Shown piece by piece: positions 22,402-34,666 of a stretch of 64,000 nucleotides of DNA. The stretch's first letter is position 1. The number at the start of each line of letters is the position of its first letter. Made by a program: the position numbers and the translations under genes. This stretch comes from Eopsaltria australis (taxonomy: Eukaryota > Chordata > Aves > Passeriformes > Petroicidae). The DNA is taken from positions 1-64,000 of the forward strand of contig JAVTVJ010001238.1 of assembly GCA_034509425.1 (NCBI GenBank). Direction: 5' to 3'. A model generated the notes under the pieces. It worked only from the letters and a program-made list of their open reading frames with translations, was not told where the DNA came from and did no database searches.

Positions 22402-23166
22402 TCACATCCACCATGAATGCCTTCTCCTCTTTAACAAAGATTAAATCCAGTTTAAATAATTCATTGTCCTCATCCCTAAGGTATTGTTCCTAGGAAACAG
22501 TCCAGTTCTCCTTCTTAGCGTCACACCTAGGGGTCTCTCAGATGGAATTGTGTCATTTCATCCTGGCATCCTGAGTAATTGGGCAGTTTCCAATGGTATG
22601 GGCGGAAGTCTCAAACTCAGTGCCACAATGCCTGCAGGATCTCACGCAGTCTCCATGTCTACCCCTTGCCAGGAACTCTCTTGTAGGGTAGACGTTGGCT
22701 CTCAATGGAAGCACGGTAATCAACTTGCTGTGAGGTATGCCTCTGTAGGGTGTTATCCATCCATTACTGATCTTATCATTCTCAGAGTTCTCAATACCAT
22801 GGCCCTGGGCAACCAGCTGTTTGCATTTCTGGAACTCGGTCTTCTGCCAATTGCAAGGTCTTGGATAGCGGAATTTTTGGACTGGTGCCTCCCATTCTGA
22901 CAAACCTTCATCACCACCCACCACACTCTCCAGTTTTGGAATAGGTTCCCAAATTTGCGGGATGGACTCTTTATTTCCTCCAGCTCAAACCCACAATTCC
23001 TCATACAACAGTTCCAGACGATCACCTTTCAAAAATGCCACAGGAGCCTCATCCAAAGGCTGCGCAAGTCTATGCAGGCTCCGCACTTTTATGCTGGGAA
23101 TAAGCACCACCAATTTCAAGATACCTAATCCCCCATCTTTACAACTAGAGTACAAGATCTTGTCAC
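22402..23166 (-). mobile_element. R2 copy B, 5'-truncated, left arm
   Basis: A distinct, older R2 lineage. It begins abruptly at the region after the RT (SCKDGGLGILKLVV), continues through the linker and the CCHC motif (CRHCGTEFETSAH...GNC), and ends within the restriction-like endonuclease (PDLIF...AFMVDVT). It lacks the endonuclease end and the 3' UTR. Related to copy A but clearly diverged. Frames are broken. Confidence 0.85.
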
Positions 23167-23190
23167 TTGGCACTGCTGAGCACGCCCCCG

Positions 23191-23234
23191 GCCTCCCACT
23201 TATTCTACACCTCTCATGTCTCTTCCCAGCGCCA

Positions 23235-23268
<34 letters not shown>

Positions 23269-23388
23269 TGCTGATTCCGCCAAGCCCATTCCCTTGGCTG
23301 AGGTTTTGCTGGATAGTAGGTAGGGACAGTGGGAATCTCATTCATCCATTCATGCACATCACTAATTAGATGATGAAGCATTTGCCTA
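23191..23388 (-). pseudogene. 28S rRNA fragment downstream of R2 copy A, left arm
   Basis: 198 bp of 28S from the R2 target site (minus strand, 23,388) to GTAGAATAAGTGGGAGGC. It differs from the copy at 50,752 by roughly seven substitutions. The right and spacer copies look closer to a functional 28S. Divergent sequence and then R2 copy B follow immediately. Confidence 0.9.
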
Positions 23389-26300
23389 TCTAATAAACAT
23401 ACTAAATGCATATGTTTGTTTTCCGGGTTAAGTGAAGCTGTCCCGTCCAACTTGTCCAGATCGGAATTTGTAATGCCTAAATACGGGCGGGTGACACAGT
23501 ATGAGCAGAATGAAAAGCCCCACTGGTGTCCACCCCTCCTTATCCTTGATGAAACGTCACATGCCAATTCTTATTTATTTTACAATTTCAAGAACAATGG
23601 ATCGAGCTTGGCTGGTAAAAATATGTACAATATCTACAGAGGATAGGAGCGCTCTGGATGCTAGGATCTTCTCTAGCCTCGTTTTAGAGAGGCCGAGGGC
23701 CAATAGCAACTCAGAGTTCTTTTCGTACCACTTTCCCCGCGCCCCCAAGGGAAGGCCCACAAAGTCCACAACAATGGCATTAGTCAGCTCTTCCACCTGG
23801 TTGAGGAGGCGCTGATATTTTATTACCTTCTCAGCCGCCGCATCCTTCAAAGAGGAGTTGCTGTGCTCATATCTGACTGTCACGTTCACCACAATTGCCT
23901 TTTCTTCCTTAACAAAGATTAAATCCGGTTTGACAATTCTTTATCCTCATCTCTGATATGTGGCTCCTGGAAAACAATCCAATTCTCCTTAGCCTCACGG
24001 CTAAGGATTTCAAGGATGGGATTGTGATGTTTGATCCTGGCATCTTGAATAATTGGACAGTTCCCAATAATGTGGGCGGTAGTCTCAAACTCAGCACCAC
24101 AATGTCTGCAGGATCGTATGCAGTCACTGTGCCTACCCCTCGCCAGGAACTCTCTTGTGGGGTAGACATTGGCCCTCAGTTGAAGTGCGGTTATCAGTTC
24201 CTGTGGGGTATGCCTTTATAGCGTGTTATCCACCCATTACTGATTTTATCGTTCTCAAAGTTCTCGACTCCATGGCCCTGGGCAACCAGCTGTTTCCATT
24301 TCTGGAACTCTATCTTCCGCCAATTACAAGGTCTCGGGTAGCGGAATTTTTGGACTGGTGCCTCCCACTCCGACAATTCTTCATCCCCACTCACCACACT
24401 CTCCAAACGTGGAATAGGCTCCCAGATTTGCAGGATGGACTCCTTCACTCCTCCAGCTCTTACTCACGACTTTTCGTACAACGAGTCCAGATGACTGTCT
24501 TTCAAAAATACTTTAAGAGTTTCATCCAAAGACTGTGCAAGTCGATGCAGCCTCCGCGCCTGGATACTGGGAATGTGCGCCGCCAATTTCAGGATACCTA
24601 ATCCACCGTCCTTACAGCTGGAATACAAAATACCATCACACGTAGAAGGTGGAAGATGAAGCCACCCTTTAACTGCAGTTCGAATTTGCAAGTCAAGGGA
24701 TTCTAGGAGCACCGCTGTCACCTTGGTGTGGTCAGCCAGATATACCAATCTCTGGATGGTATAAGTCCTTAGTATATCCACCTTCTGAAGAGGTTTAAGT
24801 GTTGCTTCCCCTATCTGTTGGAGCCATTTCTCTAATTTTCCAGGCAGACCTGGGTCCACAAAGCCAGTCCAGGGGTCTACCCAAGTGCCAAAATATTTCT
24901 CAGAGTGTCCAGAATCAATCATATTGAGGGGGGTGCCACCTATAGTCCATATAGGACAATCGTTGATGGTATACGCATCTTTTGTGGCTTTGATGTAAAA
25001 GCCATGACATTTCTCCCCCTGTGTTTTGAGACCGGTAAGATCGCAAAAGGCCTCCAAAATTTTGATGTTATCCTGCATACCATCCCAGGAGTCACTCAAT
25101 AACACAAGGTCATCAGCAAAGGCCATGGCCATAATTTTCATCCCACCATGATGGAACCCTTTTCCCTTTTGTTCCAGCTTACATAGAAGAGGATCGATAG
25201 CAAGGTTGAATAACAAAGGTGACATAGGATCGCCTTGCTTGACACCTGTAAGGATCTTAATGGGGTCTGTCTGACCATTTTTGGTAGTAATGCACGTTGT
25301 GATGTTCTCGTACATTTAACCAATTAGATGGATCAGATGGGGTCAAGCCCCTCTGTTCAAGACCCTTAATAATATGCCGATGGCATACTGTGTCAAATGC
25401 TTTGGCAATGTCTACAAAAACCACCCCAAGGTCTTTGTGCTCCGACTTTGCGTATTTAACCACAAGCTGTAATAGCTTGAGGTTTTCGGAACACCCAGAT
25501 GCACGAATGAACCCCCGCTGTCTGGGGTGAATCGGACACGCTCGGTCCAGCCTAGCCATCAAAATCCTAGAGAACAACCTAAGCACCATAGAGGCTATGG
25601 TGATAGGTCTCCAGTTATTGACGTCCCGAAGTGTCTCCAGATCAGAGGACTTGGGAATCAGGACAGTCCGGCATGTCCTTAGTGCATCCGGAATTGTTCC
25701 TGTCACGAGCCAGAGGTTGAAGCTGTTACTCAACAGGGAATACTTTGGGTCCCATTTTTTAAGATGACCCACCGTAAACCCATCCAGCCCTGGAGCTGAG
25801 GTCCTCTTAACCTCCTTCAAGTTCTTTTCAACCTCTTTTTCTGTAATGAGAGCCCAAAACATGGTGTTATCAGCTTCCTTATATGAAGGGAAGGGTTCAA
25901 GGCCCTTGAACTCAGCAGATGACTCCCATCTCGCTTTAAAATTTGAGTAGACAATGTCAGATGGAATATCGCATTGCAAGGCGTCCGAGTTATCCGAAAT
26001 AACCCTTGCCAATCTCCCCGTGAGTAAGTCAAGCAATTTCTGATAACACAGATATTTCCCACGCTTCTTAGCTCTTTTTCGCATCCAATTAGCTGTTTTT
26101 CTGCATGCCTTTTGGCTCTGAGACCTTTGTGATCTTGAACCCCTGGATTTAATCTGGCTTAGCAAACTCAAGTCTCCGAAACATTCCTCATAACAATCAT
26201 TCACCACTTTCTGCGGGTCTTCCCCTTCCAAAATACTCTCAAAAGCCCGTTTACACCTGGTGAATCTGCCTGCCGACAACCCCTTGTTGATGGAATCCCA

Positions 26301-27593
26301 ATAATGGAGCTTCAAATGTCCCTCTTTTGGCAAAGAAACCACCTGGGCTTGGTCTTCTGTGCCCTCTTGGAGTACGCCTTCCTCTCCAGTTGTGACCACA
26401 TCTGAGGGACTCTTCATAAGAAGGCACCTTTTATCACTGATTTGCTTTGTTTTCTTAGATGGAATATGCTCCGCAGTCAGCTTATTTTAATATTCCTGTT
26501 TCCAGCGTATGTCACCATCAGGCGTTTCAATAGGGCTAATTCCTCCTCAGTCCACACCTTATTGTGGGCTCCTCTCAAAGATGACTCTTTTGGATGGGAG
26601 GCAGCAATCCTCTCCAGGTTCCTCCCAAGAGGATGCATTGACCTCTTGTATTGGCCCAGCCCAATTTTGGTCGGGAACCCTTTCTGACAAACTTCACACA
26701 CCCACGTGCCCGTAGGAACCACACAAACCTCCCCTTTGCAAGGTGGGACATGGCAGACAATACTGTGGTACTTCAGATTTTGTTTACCACATTTGGAGCA
26801 CTTAAACCAGATCTTTTTCTGCCTATGCGCACGTTGGAGATGGTCAATAAGTCCCAGCATCCTTGTAAACCGGGTAGCACAGAGTGGACAAGATGGAGTT
26901 TTGTCCGGGACGGACAGCACAGGTGTCACAGCTGGTGTCACACCCTCCCTGCTCCGGGGAGGAGCTTCTGGTGTGTTGGGCTCCTCACCATCCCCTTGGG
27001 CACTGTCATTTCCCACGCTTATAGGAGGCCCAGGTGGCAAGGCCTCAAATGGCTCTGGGAATTTGGCCAATTCCTCCCTTACATTTGCCAGATTGATCCC
27101 CGGTTCATAACCGAATTTGGAGTTAACAAACTCCAAGTTCACTAGATGGAGCCCAACATCCTCAGATTGGGAGGCCGGAGATGGCACAACGTTGGCCGAT
27201 TTGACCCTGTGATCCAAAGGGTCTGTTTGCGTGCCCGTAGATATGAACCTTAGCCCGAGCGATTGCACCATTGTCAAATCAAAAGTTCAAGTAAAGGACA
27301 GTCCAAGTGAGGGTAGTTTCAGTCAGTAGCTGGCCCTCTCCAGACTACCAACTTTGCCCAACTTAGCCTGTGGACAAGGCTTTAGGAACAGCGACAGAAC
27401 TGAACCAAAAAATTTCGTTTCTGCAGGATCGTGAAACTACCGCTGGGTGGCAAGTCCAGACGATAGGGAGGGTAGATAGTATCCCTCACTCACACTGGGG
27501 CGGAAGCCGACTTAGTTACCCAAAGGGTATCCAGCGGGACCACGTGGAGGTGCAGCTTCCACGGTTGAGCCCAGTTAGTAACTATGCCCTCAT
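23389..27593 (-). mobile_element. R2 non-LTR retrotransposon copy A, near full length
   Basis: A 4.2-kb R2 inserted at the canonical 28S site, with both junctions visible. The ORF starts around the ATG at 27,271. It has C2H2 finger CPLCATRFTRM..HLQRAH, a second CxxC finger, a third CEVCQKGF..H, and a Myb-like WTEEELALLKRL, so it is of the multi-finger (R2-A) type. The RT has PGLDGFTVGHL, FVDIAKAFDTV and catalytic FADD. The C-terminus has a CCHC motif and restriction-like endonuclease residues (PD then VDVTVRYE). It would act by target-primed reverse transcription in the nucleolus. It is dead: frameshifts lie near 26,470 and 25,320 and around 24,190-23,940. The 3' UTR ends at 23,389. Confidence 0.93.
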
Positions 27594-27748
27594 CTTAAGA
27601 GAGTCATAGTTACTCCCGCCATTTACCCGCGCTTCATTGAATTTCTTCAACTTTGACATTCAGAGCACTGGGCAGAAATCCCATCGCATCAACACTCGCC
27701 TTGGGCCTTCGCGATGCTTTGTTTTAATTAAACAGTCGGATTCCCCTG
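27594..27748 (-). pseudogene. 28S rRNA fragment upstream of R2 copy A
   Basis: 155 bp of 28S on the minus strand: GGGGAATCCGACTGTTTAAT, the GCATCGCGAAGG block, and GGAGTAACTATGACTCTCTTAAG at the junction. True 28S reads CTTAAGG before the R2 site, so one or two G residues were lost at the 5' junction, as is usual for R2. It is the only upstream 28S piece in the window. There is no counterpart on the right because the provirus cuts R2 there. Confidence 0.93.
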
Positions 27749-28340
27749 TGTTATGATCTAATTATTAAAGTTCTTTAGAGATACCTCTGTCTGAATTAAT
27801 GTACAAGCGAGATGATATGCTAATCAATAGTATGAGTTTTATTTGATAGTAAATATGAGAGAGAGAGAGAGAAGAAAAGAGAGAAAAGGGGGAGTAGGGA
27901 GAAAGATGGGGGGGGAACAGAGAGGGACAGGGACAAAGAAGTATCACCACTCCGTGGGTCCCACTGGTGTCCTGATGTCCTCTTCAGCTGGTCTCGGTGG
28001 TGGAAGTCCCCCCAAAAGCACAGAATGCCATGGGTTGATATACACTCAGACCAGGTGGAAATGTCCAGGCATGTCCCCCCAGGGGAGGGGGCAGCCTCTA
28101 GCAGCAGACTCTGCTCGCATCACGTGCACTCCTGTGGTGCAAGGCGTCTGGGGAGCACTTTGGGGGGTCTGTGATAGATTGTGACTCCCCATCAGCTGCC
28201 TCTCACGTGAGAGTCCCGTGGATGTGACTTGTGGGGTTGGGGGTTCCACAGCTGGGCCAGTTTGTGTAATGGAGGATGAGTGTGTACTGCCTCTGACCAG
28301 AGGTTACGCCATCCTCCTCCCCCCTTCAGCTGGGGGCTAA
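27749..28340 (-). repeat. LTR-like repeat family B in spacer
   Basis: Contains a (GA)n tract (27,857-27,900), GGGACAGGGACAAAG, and a GGGTTGGGGGTTCCACAGC to AGAGGTTAC block. These resemble 13,222-13,520 and 60,600-60,917. Probably ERV-derived. It abuts the 28S fragment directly. No gene is seen. 28,341-28,602 beyond it is unassigned. Confidence 0.45.
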
Positions 28341-28602
28341 GACTGTGCAAACTTGGCTTCTGTGAGCTGTGCTTTGCCTCCACCCCAAACTCAGCCAGAA
28401 ATGATTCTCAGTACAGCTGGTGGCTTCAGCCTCTGTGGACGCATTCCTTTCCCTCAGATTGACATGATTGAACAATAGGCTTTTCCCTTTATCTAATCTC
28501 AGCAGTTTGGCTCAGTTCAAGGTCCCAGTCAGGTATCTTCAGAGAGGCTTCTCTGATCCAAACTTTATATCAATGTTTGAGGCATGAACTATTTTCAGTC
28601 TC

Positions 28603-30687
28603 TGACAAGGGCAGAGCTGGGTTTCCTGCTGCAGCATGCCAGGCACAGCCCAAGGCAGCTCCCTGGGCCAGGCTCTGCTGCAGGGCTGAGCAGCCGGGGC
28701 TGCAGCCAGGGCTGCCCCGGGCTGTCCTGCAGAGCAGGCTCCTGCAGCCCAGGCCGCTGTGCTGGGCCAGGGACTCTGCTGCCTGCCAGGGGCAGCTCTC
28801 AGCCGGCCCGGGGAGCTGCTGCCAGTGCTGGCGGAGAAGCTCTGGGGGGAAGGAGCCACCCTGAGCAGGGCACCTGCTGCTGCTGCTGCTGAGAGGGGCT
28901 GTGTGGGCCAGGGCTGCTCCCTGCTCCACACCAGCCTGGGCACAGCTCTGCAGGACACTTCCCAAAAGAAGGGAAGCCAGGGATTGCTGTCAAGATCAGC
29001 AGCTTTCCTGAGACTGTTTTCAATTTCCTACTTGGAGCAAGGTTGGAAAGTTGGGTGATGGCAAAAAGATTTTTTCTTTTTATGCGTATTCATTTATTCT
29101 TAGCTCTGGAAATTACTATGATATATTTCTATAACTATAATCCTTCATTAACTCTAATACATTCCCAACCCTTTCTCTTCAAGTTTAGAACAATGAAATT
29201 ATCATCTAAAGACTTTCCTGAAATATTGTATAGTCTCATTGTCAGGAAGAGGACCTCCAAGAAGAACATTTTGTTTTGTAAGCAGAATCTGAGCAGTCAT
29301 AACATAAAGTGGGGTAAAGAAGCCCTTGGACCAAGTCCAATAGTTTGAGCCAGGAGTGGGTGACTGGGGCAACTGAATCTGCTATTGGATTTTCCTGTTA
29401 GATATCCTAATTAATCAACCTTATCAAATTGTTGAAATCAGGGCCTGGGTGTTCCCCATCACCATCAGGACACCTGGAAGCTTCCAATAAAGGTTTGTTT
29501 TTTACTTTACTCTTCTCTCACTGTTGCAAGAGGTTTTTTTCTCTTTTGATTAGAGGCAAGAGGGGAATGAGAGAAGCAGAACAGGAGTTGCAATCAGATC
29601 CTCACAGAACATTGTGAGTTGAAAGGTACACACCAGGATCATCAAAGTCATGTTGGAACATTTGCTCCAACTCCAGATCTGCACCTTTGGGTGCTCAGTC
29701 TCTCTGCTGGGAGCCTCCTAAAGCTCCTTCAGCCCCTCCTCAGCCCATGCACAGCAGCAGCAGCACCTCTGCAGGCCCAGCAGGGCTCTCCTGAGCTGCC
29801 TTTGCCCACCTGCACACAGAGCCTGCCCCAGCCAGGGCCCTGCACACAGGCAGGTTTCTGTAGGGCCGGGCCGAGGGCACACAGGGTGGGATGGGCTCTG
29901 TGAGTGCTGGCAGGGACAAGGCAGCTGTCAGGAGGAAATGTCCAGGCCCAGGGAGATGCTGAGGGAAGGAGAGGAAGCTGAAGAGAGCAGTGCTGGGGGC
30001 ACGAGGGCACTGTTGGTGTGTGGGAGGTGCCGTGCACAGCTGGGCACAGGAACAGTGTCCTGAGTGCCTGGCTGTCCCTGCCCTGCCCTCTCAGGCACAG
30101 CACCACAACATCTTCTCTTGTTTCTGCATTCCCCTGATACTGTCACTGTGATCTGGGGCTCTCAGGGAGGCTCTGGCATTTGCAGCAGCTGAGTCAGGCA
30201 GTGGCCTTGGGATTCCTGCCAGGCAGGGCTGTCCATGGCAATGGGGTATCCAAGCTTCCCTGGCACCTGTGGGGCTGTGGGCAAAGCAGTCCATGGCAAA
30301 GGGGAATGAGCTGAGCCTCCCTCCCTGAGATCCCATCATGGGCACCCCCAGGGATCTCCTTGCTGTGTCCTCCCAAGCTCTGAGCTGCCCTCCTGGCTGC
30401 AAATCTGTGCCACAGCCTCTCGCAGTTCCCTGAATGTCCCACGGGGAAGGGCAGAGATGCCTCAGGTGAGGAAATGCTGTTGGGTTTGCCAAGGGAGCCG
30501 TGAGTGTCCTTGGCAGAAGGGGGTGCTGAGACCTTGCTCAGACACCTTCAGAGAGGGGGAGACATTCAGGGCTCCCTCTGCTCTGGGCAGGCTCTGCTTT
30601 ATCCCAGGGTGACCTGGGAGTGTGATTGTGCTCTGATTGCAGCCAAAGGTGCAAACCCAGGGCACTTGGCAACAAGCCCATGCAGCC
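28603..30687 (-). repeat. Inverted copy of the 3.9-6.0 kb module
   Basis: Reverse complement of 3,873-5,959, of almost the same length (2,085 versus 2,087 bp), with scattered substitutions and a shortened (CAG)n run. It ends at 30,687 (GCCCATGCAGCC), where ERV integrase sequence starts without a visible spacer. Non-coding. Confidence 0.88.
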
Positions 30688-31269
30688 ACTGGATGGGTGG
30701 AGACTCATGCTGTGCCTCATGCTACCTCCCGAAACACCATCTTAGACCTGGACAAGCAAGTCTTGTGGAGACATGGCACCCCTGAGAGAATTGAGTCGGA
30801 CAACGGGACCCATTTCAAGAATGGCCTTATAAACAGCTGGGCCAGAGAACATGGCATCGAGTGGATATATCATATCCCTTATCATGCCCCAGCTGCCGGG
30901 AAAGTTGAACGGTGCAACGGACTACTTAAGACCACCCTGAAGGCCCTTGGCAGGGGCACCTTCAAATATTGGGAAATGAACTTAGCAAAGGCCACCTGGA
31001 TGGTCAACACACGAGGCTCCATCATTCGAGCTGGTCCTGCCCAGTCTGAACCCTTGCACACAGTGGACGGAGATAGGATCCCTGTGGTACACATGAGAGG
31101 TATTTTAGGAAAGACTGTTTGCATTAGTCCCACCCCAGACAAAGGCAAACCCATCCGCGGGGTTGTTTTTGGTCAAGGACCTGATTACACTTGGTGGGTA
31201 ATGCAGAGAGATGGAGAAACCCATTGTGTACCACAAGGAAACTTAATTTTAAGTGAGAACTGTGTGTAA
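30688..31269 (+). pseudogene. ERV integrase fragment (env-less ERV pol 3' end)
   Basis: The C-terminal half of a retroviral integrase. It shows catalytic Asp in ESDNGTHFK and Glu in APAAGKVERCNGLLK, then a C-terminal part ending LILSENCV and a stop at 31,267. The first catalytic Asp and zinc-binding part are missing because the fragment is cut at the duplication junction at 30,688. A polypurine-like AAAGGGGG lies 35 bp after the stop, leaving no room for env, as in ERVL-like elements. The remaining frame is open, but it has no promoter or start of its own. Confidence 0.8.
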
Positions 31270-31313
31270 AGTTCCATTGTATATGTGTATATCTATGTAA
31301 AGTTTAAAGGGGG

Positions 31314-31919
31314 TATTGCTTTGGGTATCACATAGATGGTGATAGAATAAGGGGTGGATAATGTCTTAGGTTACAATGGCATGTATTCTATCACCATGAG
31401 ATGTAGGGGCCGGGTGGGGCAGTGTTCCTGCCTCATCCCTGATGGCCCCAGGCCATGTCTTCTCATGGGCCAGCTGTTGGAGCCACCTGGGGCACTTTGC
31501 TTTGCTTGTCCCTGATGCCTCCAGTTAATGGGCCATTGAGTGCCACTGATAAAACTCCATCATCCCATTGTGAGATGCTCTGCCCAGGGGGAGGAACCAA
31601 GCATCCCCATCTGGATAGAATCTGGAATTTGAAACACCACAAGGCAGCTTTTCCACTGGATTCCCAGAGGAAGACCAGACCCTTCTACACCACCACTGGA
31701 CCTTCAGAGGACAACTACACCTTTCCACAGGATCACTGCTTCAACAGAATCACATCTATCACTCCCAGAGGGATGCAGCCACCATGTAAATGGACTGCTA
31801 CCAACACCCTGACTGACAGGGTGTCAGGTTGTATTCTGTCTCTGTCAGTGGTTTTGTACTATTGCATTTTTCTATTCAATTGTAGTTCTGACTTTGAGTC
31901 TCTCACTGATTTGCTTTCA
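31314..31919 (+). repeat. 3' LTR of env-less ERV (LTR family A)
   Basis: Follows the polypurine tract and ends TTTGCTTTCA at 31,919. The last 550 bp match the solo LTRs at 12,690-13,221 and 60,918-61,451. This identifies family A as the LTR of the ERV whose integrase lies upstream. The exact 5' edge is not certain. Confidence 0.7.
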
Positions 31920-32390
31920 AGCTACCCTGTAAGCAGTATATCCATGTAATGGCTGTGCACCCCCATTTTGGAAAAAGCGCCGAATCCATTAGCAACAAAA
32001 TTAGCCAAAGGGGATCTTTATTTTGAAGGTCTTCAGGAGCAGTTATGGAAAGGTGTCCATAAAAGCCCACCCCCTCCAGGGGTGAGGACATATTTATAGC
32101 TTTTAGGAAATTAGCATAATTGATTAAAAGCACCAATTAGGAGAACAAGTGGTGATTCAATTCCCCTCCAGGTCCAATTCCCTCTTGGAGCCCCCCTCTC
32201 TCCTTTGGCTGTTGCTTTGTTGATGAAAATGCCTCAGAGTTGTTGGGCCTTGGTTCCAGGAAGAACCTGAATAGGACAGGAACCCTTGCACCCCCTAGGA
32301 CTTGGGCTCTGGAATTTGTTTTGTCTTTCTGCTTGAGAGAAGGCCATGGAAGGTACTGGGAAAGGAAACTAGCTATTAATACAGTAGGCT
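31920..32390 (-). repeat. Possible solo LTR, minus strand
   Basis: On the minus strand, CATAATT and CTATAAATATGTCC (about 32,090) resemble a TATA box. An AATAAAGATCCCC (about 32,015) resembles a polyadenylation signal about 75 bp downstream. The ends are not defined. Confidence 0.4.
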
Positions 32391-34352
32391 ACAGAGCTAC
32401 AAAAATGTGTTAGAGAGTACAGAGAACATACTCAAAAAGAAAAAAGGCAGAAACCAAGCAGCATCACTAGCTCATGACAAACCCAGCCTGTCTATCAGGT
32501 CAATGGCTTCATCTTCTCATAATATTGCATTCAATTCTATTTTATATTTCTTCACCACCTCATTCATTGTCTGCCTTTTGATTTTGACCCAGAAGCTCTG
32601 TTAACCAAGCTTTGTCCTATCCCTATCCCTCAACAAAATAAACTGCCTGGCAGTGTCTTGTTTATCTGGGATCCCAACTCTGAGACCTCCATGAAATTAT
32701 AGGGGAGAAGGGGGAAAAGTGTCCCAGCACAGCAGCACTGGCAGGGAGGACCAGAAGTGGGTCTTATCAGAGCTGCTCTTCCCAACTCCACTGTCATTGC
32801 CAGCCCTTCTGTGGGTGCAAGGCTGGAGTGCTCTGGCAGCTTGGTCACTGTCCTGCTGCGTGTCTGTGCTGTGTCCACAGGCAGGGACAGGCCATGGGCA
32901 CTGCCAGGACACAGCTGGGCTCCAGCACAGCAGTTCCATCAGCAAAGGGCATCTCCTGAGGGCAGGGCAGGAAGGCTTTGCTTTCCTCCAGAGCTGCAGT
33001 CAGGAATGTGCTCCAGGAATGGCCTGGCAAAGCAAACCCCAGTGCCCAGGGCAGAGGTGGAGTGTGCAGGGGAGGCACTCAGCAGTGTCCTGGCACAGCC
33101 AGAGCTCCTGGCATGGACCTGAGGGAGCAGCAGAGCAGGGCCTGGGCCGTGGCTTTGTTCAGGGGACAGCCTGGGAAGGTGGCCCAGGGCAATTGTCCCA
33201 CACCAGCCCCTGCAACCACCATGCCCAGCACGGGCCCCTGCCCTCACCTGCAGGAGGTTGTTTGTCCCTGCATGGAGGGACACCAAGTGACCAGGTCAGC
33301 AGTGCATGTTTGCTGTGTACTGAGGAGACCTCAGCAGTGAATCGTGTGCGTGTGGGGAGATGAATCCAAGTGAGCACAAACAGCATCATCAGCTCTTGGG
33401 GCTGGCACAATTCCAGGAGCACAAACCGTGCCTTGAGGCCACTTCACTCTGAGAGCAATGTCCTCTGGAAACCACCTGAATTCTGTGCTGGCCTGTGCTG
33501 AGGACTGCATGCAGAGAAACATCCAGGACAGGGAGGCAGCAGGGAAAATGCTCAGGACAGCCACAGGCTGCCCAGAGAGCCATTGGAGTGGTGAGGCTGT
33601 GGGGAAAAATCACAGGTGCCTCCCTTCTGAATCACCCCGAGGACCTGGACAGGGCTGTGCTGTGTTCTGGGCACTGAGCTGGAACTGAGGGATGTGGAAA
33701 AGGCCTTTGGTGTCAGGGATGTTGAGAAGGCTGGGCAGTGCCATTGTGAGATCTCTCCCAAACCCCTTGGAAAGGCCAGAGCCATGCCAAAGGGTCCCGG
33801 GCACTTGGGAAAGGCAGACACAGAACCAGTCTGCAAACAGGGCAGGGAGGGGGAATGGGAGAGTCACAGACTGGTCAGGCTCAGCAGGGATGGGCACGTG
33901 GCAAATCCTCCTGCAGCCATTCCAGGCACTGGCAGGACAAGGCAGGGACTGCAGAACCCCTGTGGGAGGCAAAAGAAGGGGATGTTGAGTGCCCAGACTT
34001 TAGCCAGGCCTGACAGGGTCTGCTGTGGTCTCCTCAGAGCCAGACTGGAGAGAGCTGGACTGAAGGAGTGGGACATGGGGTGGGTGGCAATTTGGCTGAA
34101 CAGTGAGGGTCAAGTGTCACCCATGGTACAGAGTCCTCTTGGCAGCCACTCCCTGCTGACATCCCTCAGTGACCAGCCCTTGACCACCACTGTGGAACAT
34201 TTCTATTGTCTCTATAATGGGATGAAATGCACTTTTAACTCCTTTGTGGATACTGCCGAGTTGCAGGCAGTCTGTGGCCAAAATCATCTAGTTAATGGTG
34301 GCTGTAAAAAATAACTGGGCAAGATGACTGAGTTGGATCAATTTATCTTGCC
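32391..34352. other. Unassigned spacer DNA
   Basis: A 2-kb stretch unique within the window. Frames at 32,719-33,363 and 33,694-34,314 (plus) are open for about 200 codons, but composition and lack of motifs do not support a gene. No tRNA or other RNA is recognised. Confidence 0.35.
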
Positions 34353-34666
34353 ATGAGGTGCCAACCAAACCATAAGAAAAGGGAGAAAAAAATCATGCAT
34401 CAGAAGAAAGACAATTCAATCGGGGAAAAACACAAAGTGAAGAAAAAAACCCAGACAAACAAACAAAAAACCAAAACCAAAGCAAAACCCACCTCCAAAA
34501 CCACAAAATCCCCACAAACAAATCAACCACACATCAACCACAAAAACAAAGGCCAGAAACAGAAGAAAAGCAAATGCACAGGTAATCTCCAATCAGCAGA
34601 AAATGTCGCAGGATTCTGTATATGTAGATGTTGTTCTGAAAGAAAAAATTCTTCACAAACAAATTA
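34353..34666. repeat. A-rich, CCAAAAC-type tract
   Basis: A-rich plus strand with repeated ACAAAC and CCAAAACC words from 34,440 to 34,560. It is low complexity and ends where the duplicated module starts. Confidence 0.5.

Larger units (their letters stand above)
9998..27392. repeat. Palindrome left arm (at least 17.4 kb)
   Basis: The sequence from about 9,998 to 27,392 is found as its reverse complement at 46,744-64,000. Paired landmarks keep a constant coordinate sum of about 74,140: zinc-finger starts 12,560/61,582, CpG island edges, solo LTR ends 20,658/53,485, and R2 start codons 27,271/46,865. The inner edge coincides exactly with the end of the provirus LTR on the right side. Substitutions and small indels are scattered, so the arms are not fully homogenised. 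The outer edge is unknown because the right arm runs off the window. Confidence 0.93.

Noticed and set aside
32719..34314. Two open frames of about 200 codons in the spacer
   Set aside because: No motif, no splice context and no counterpart elsewhere. Several frames are open over the same DNA.
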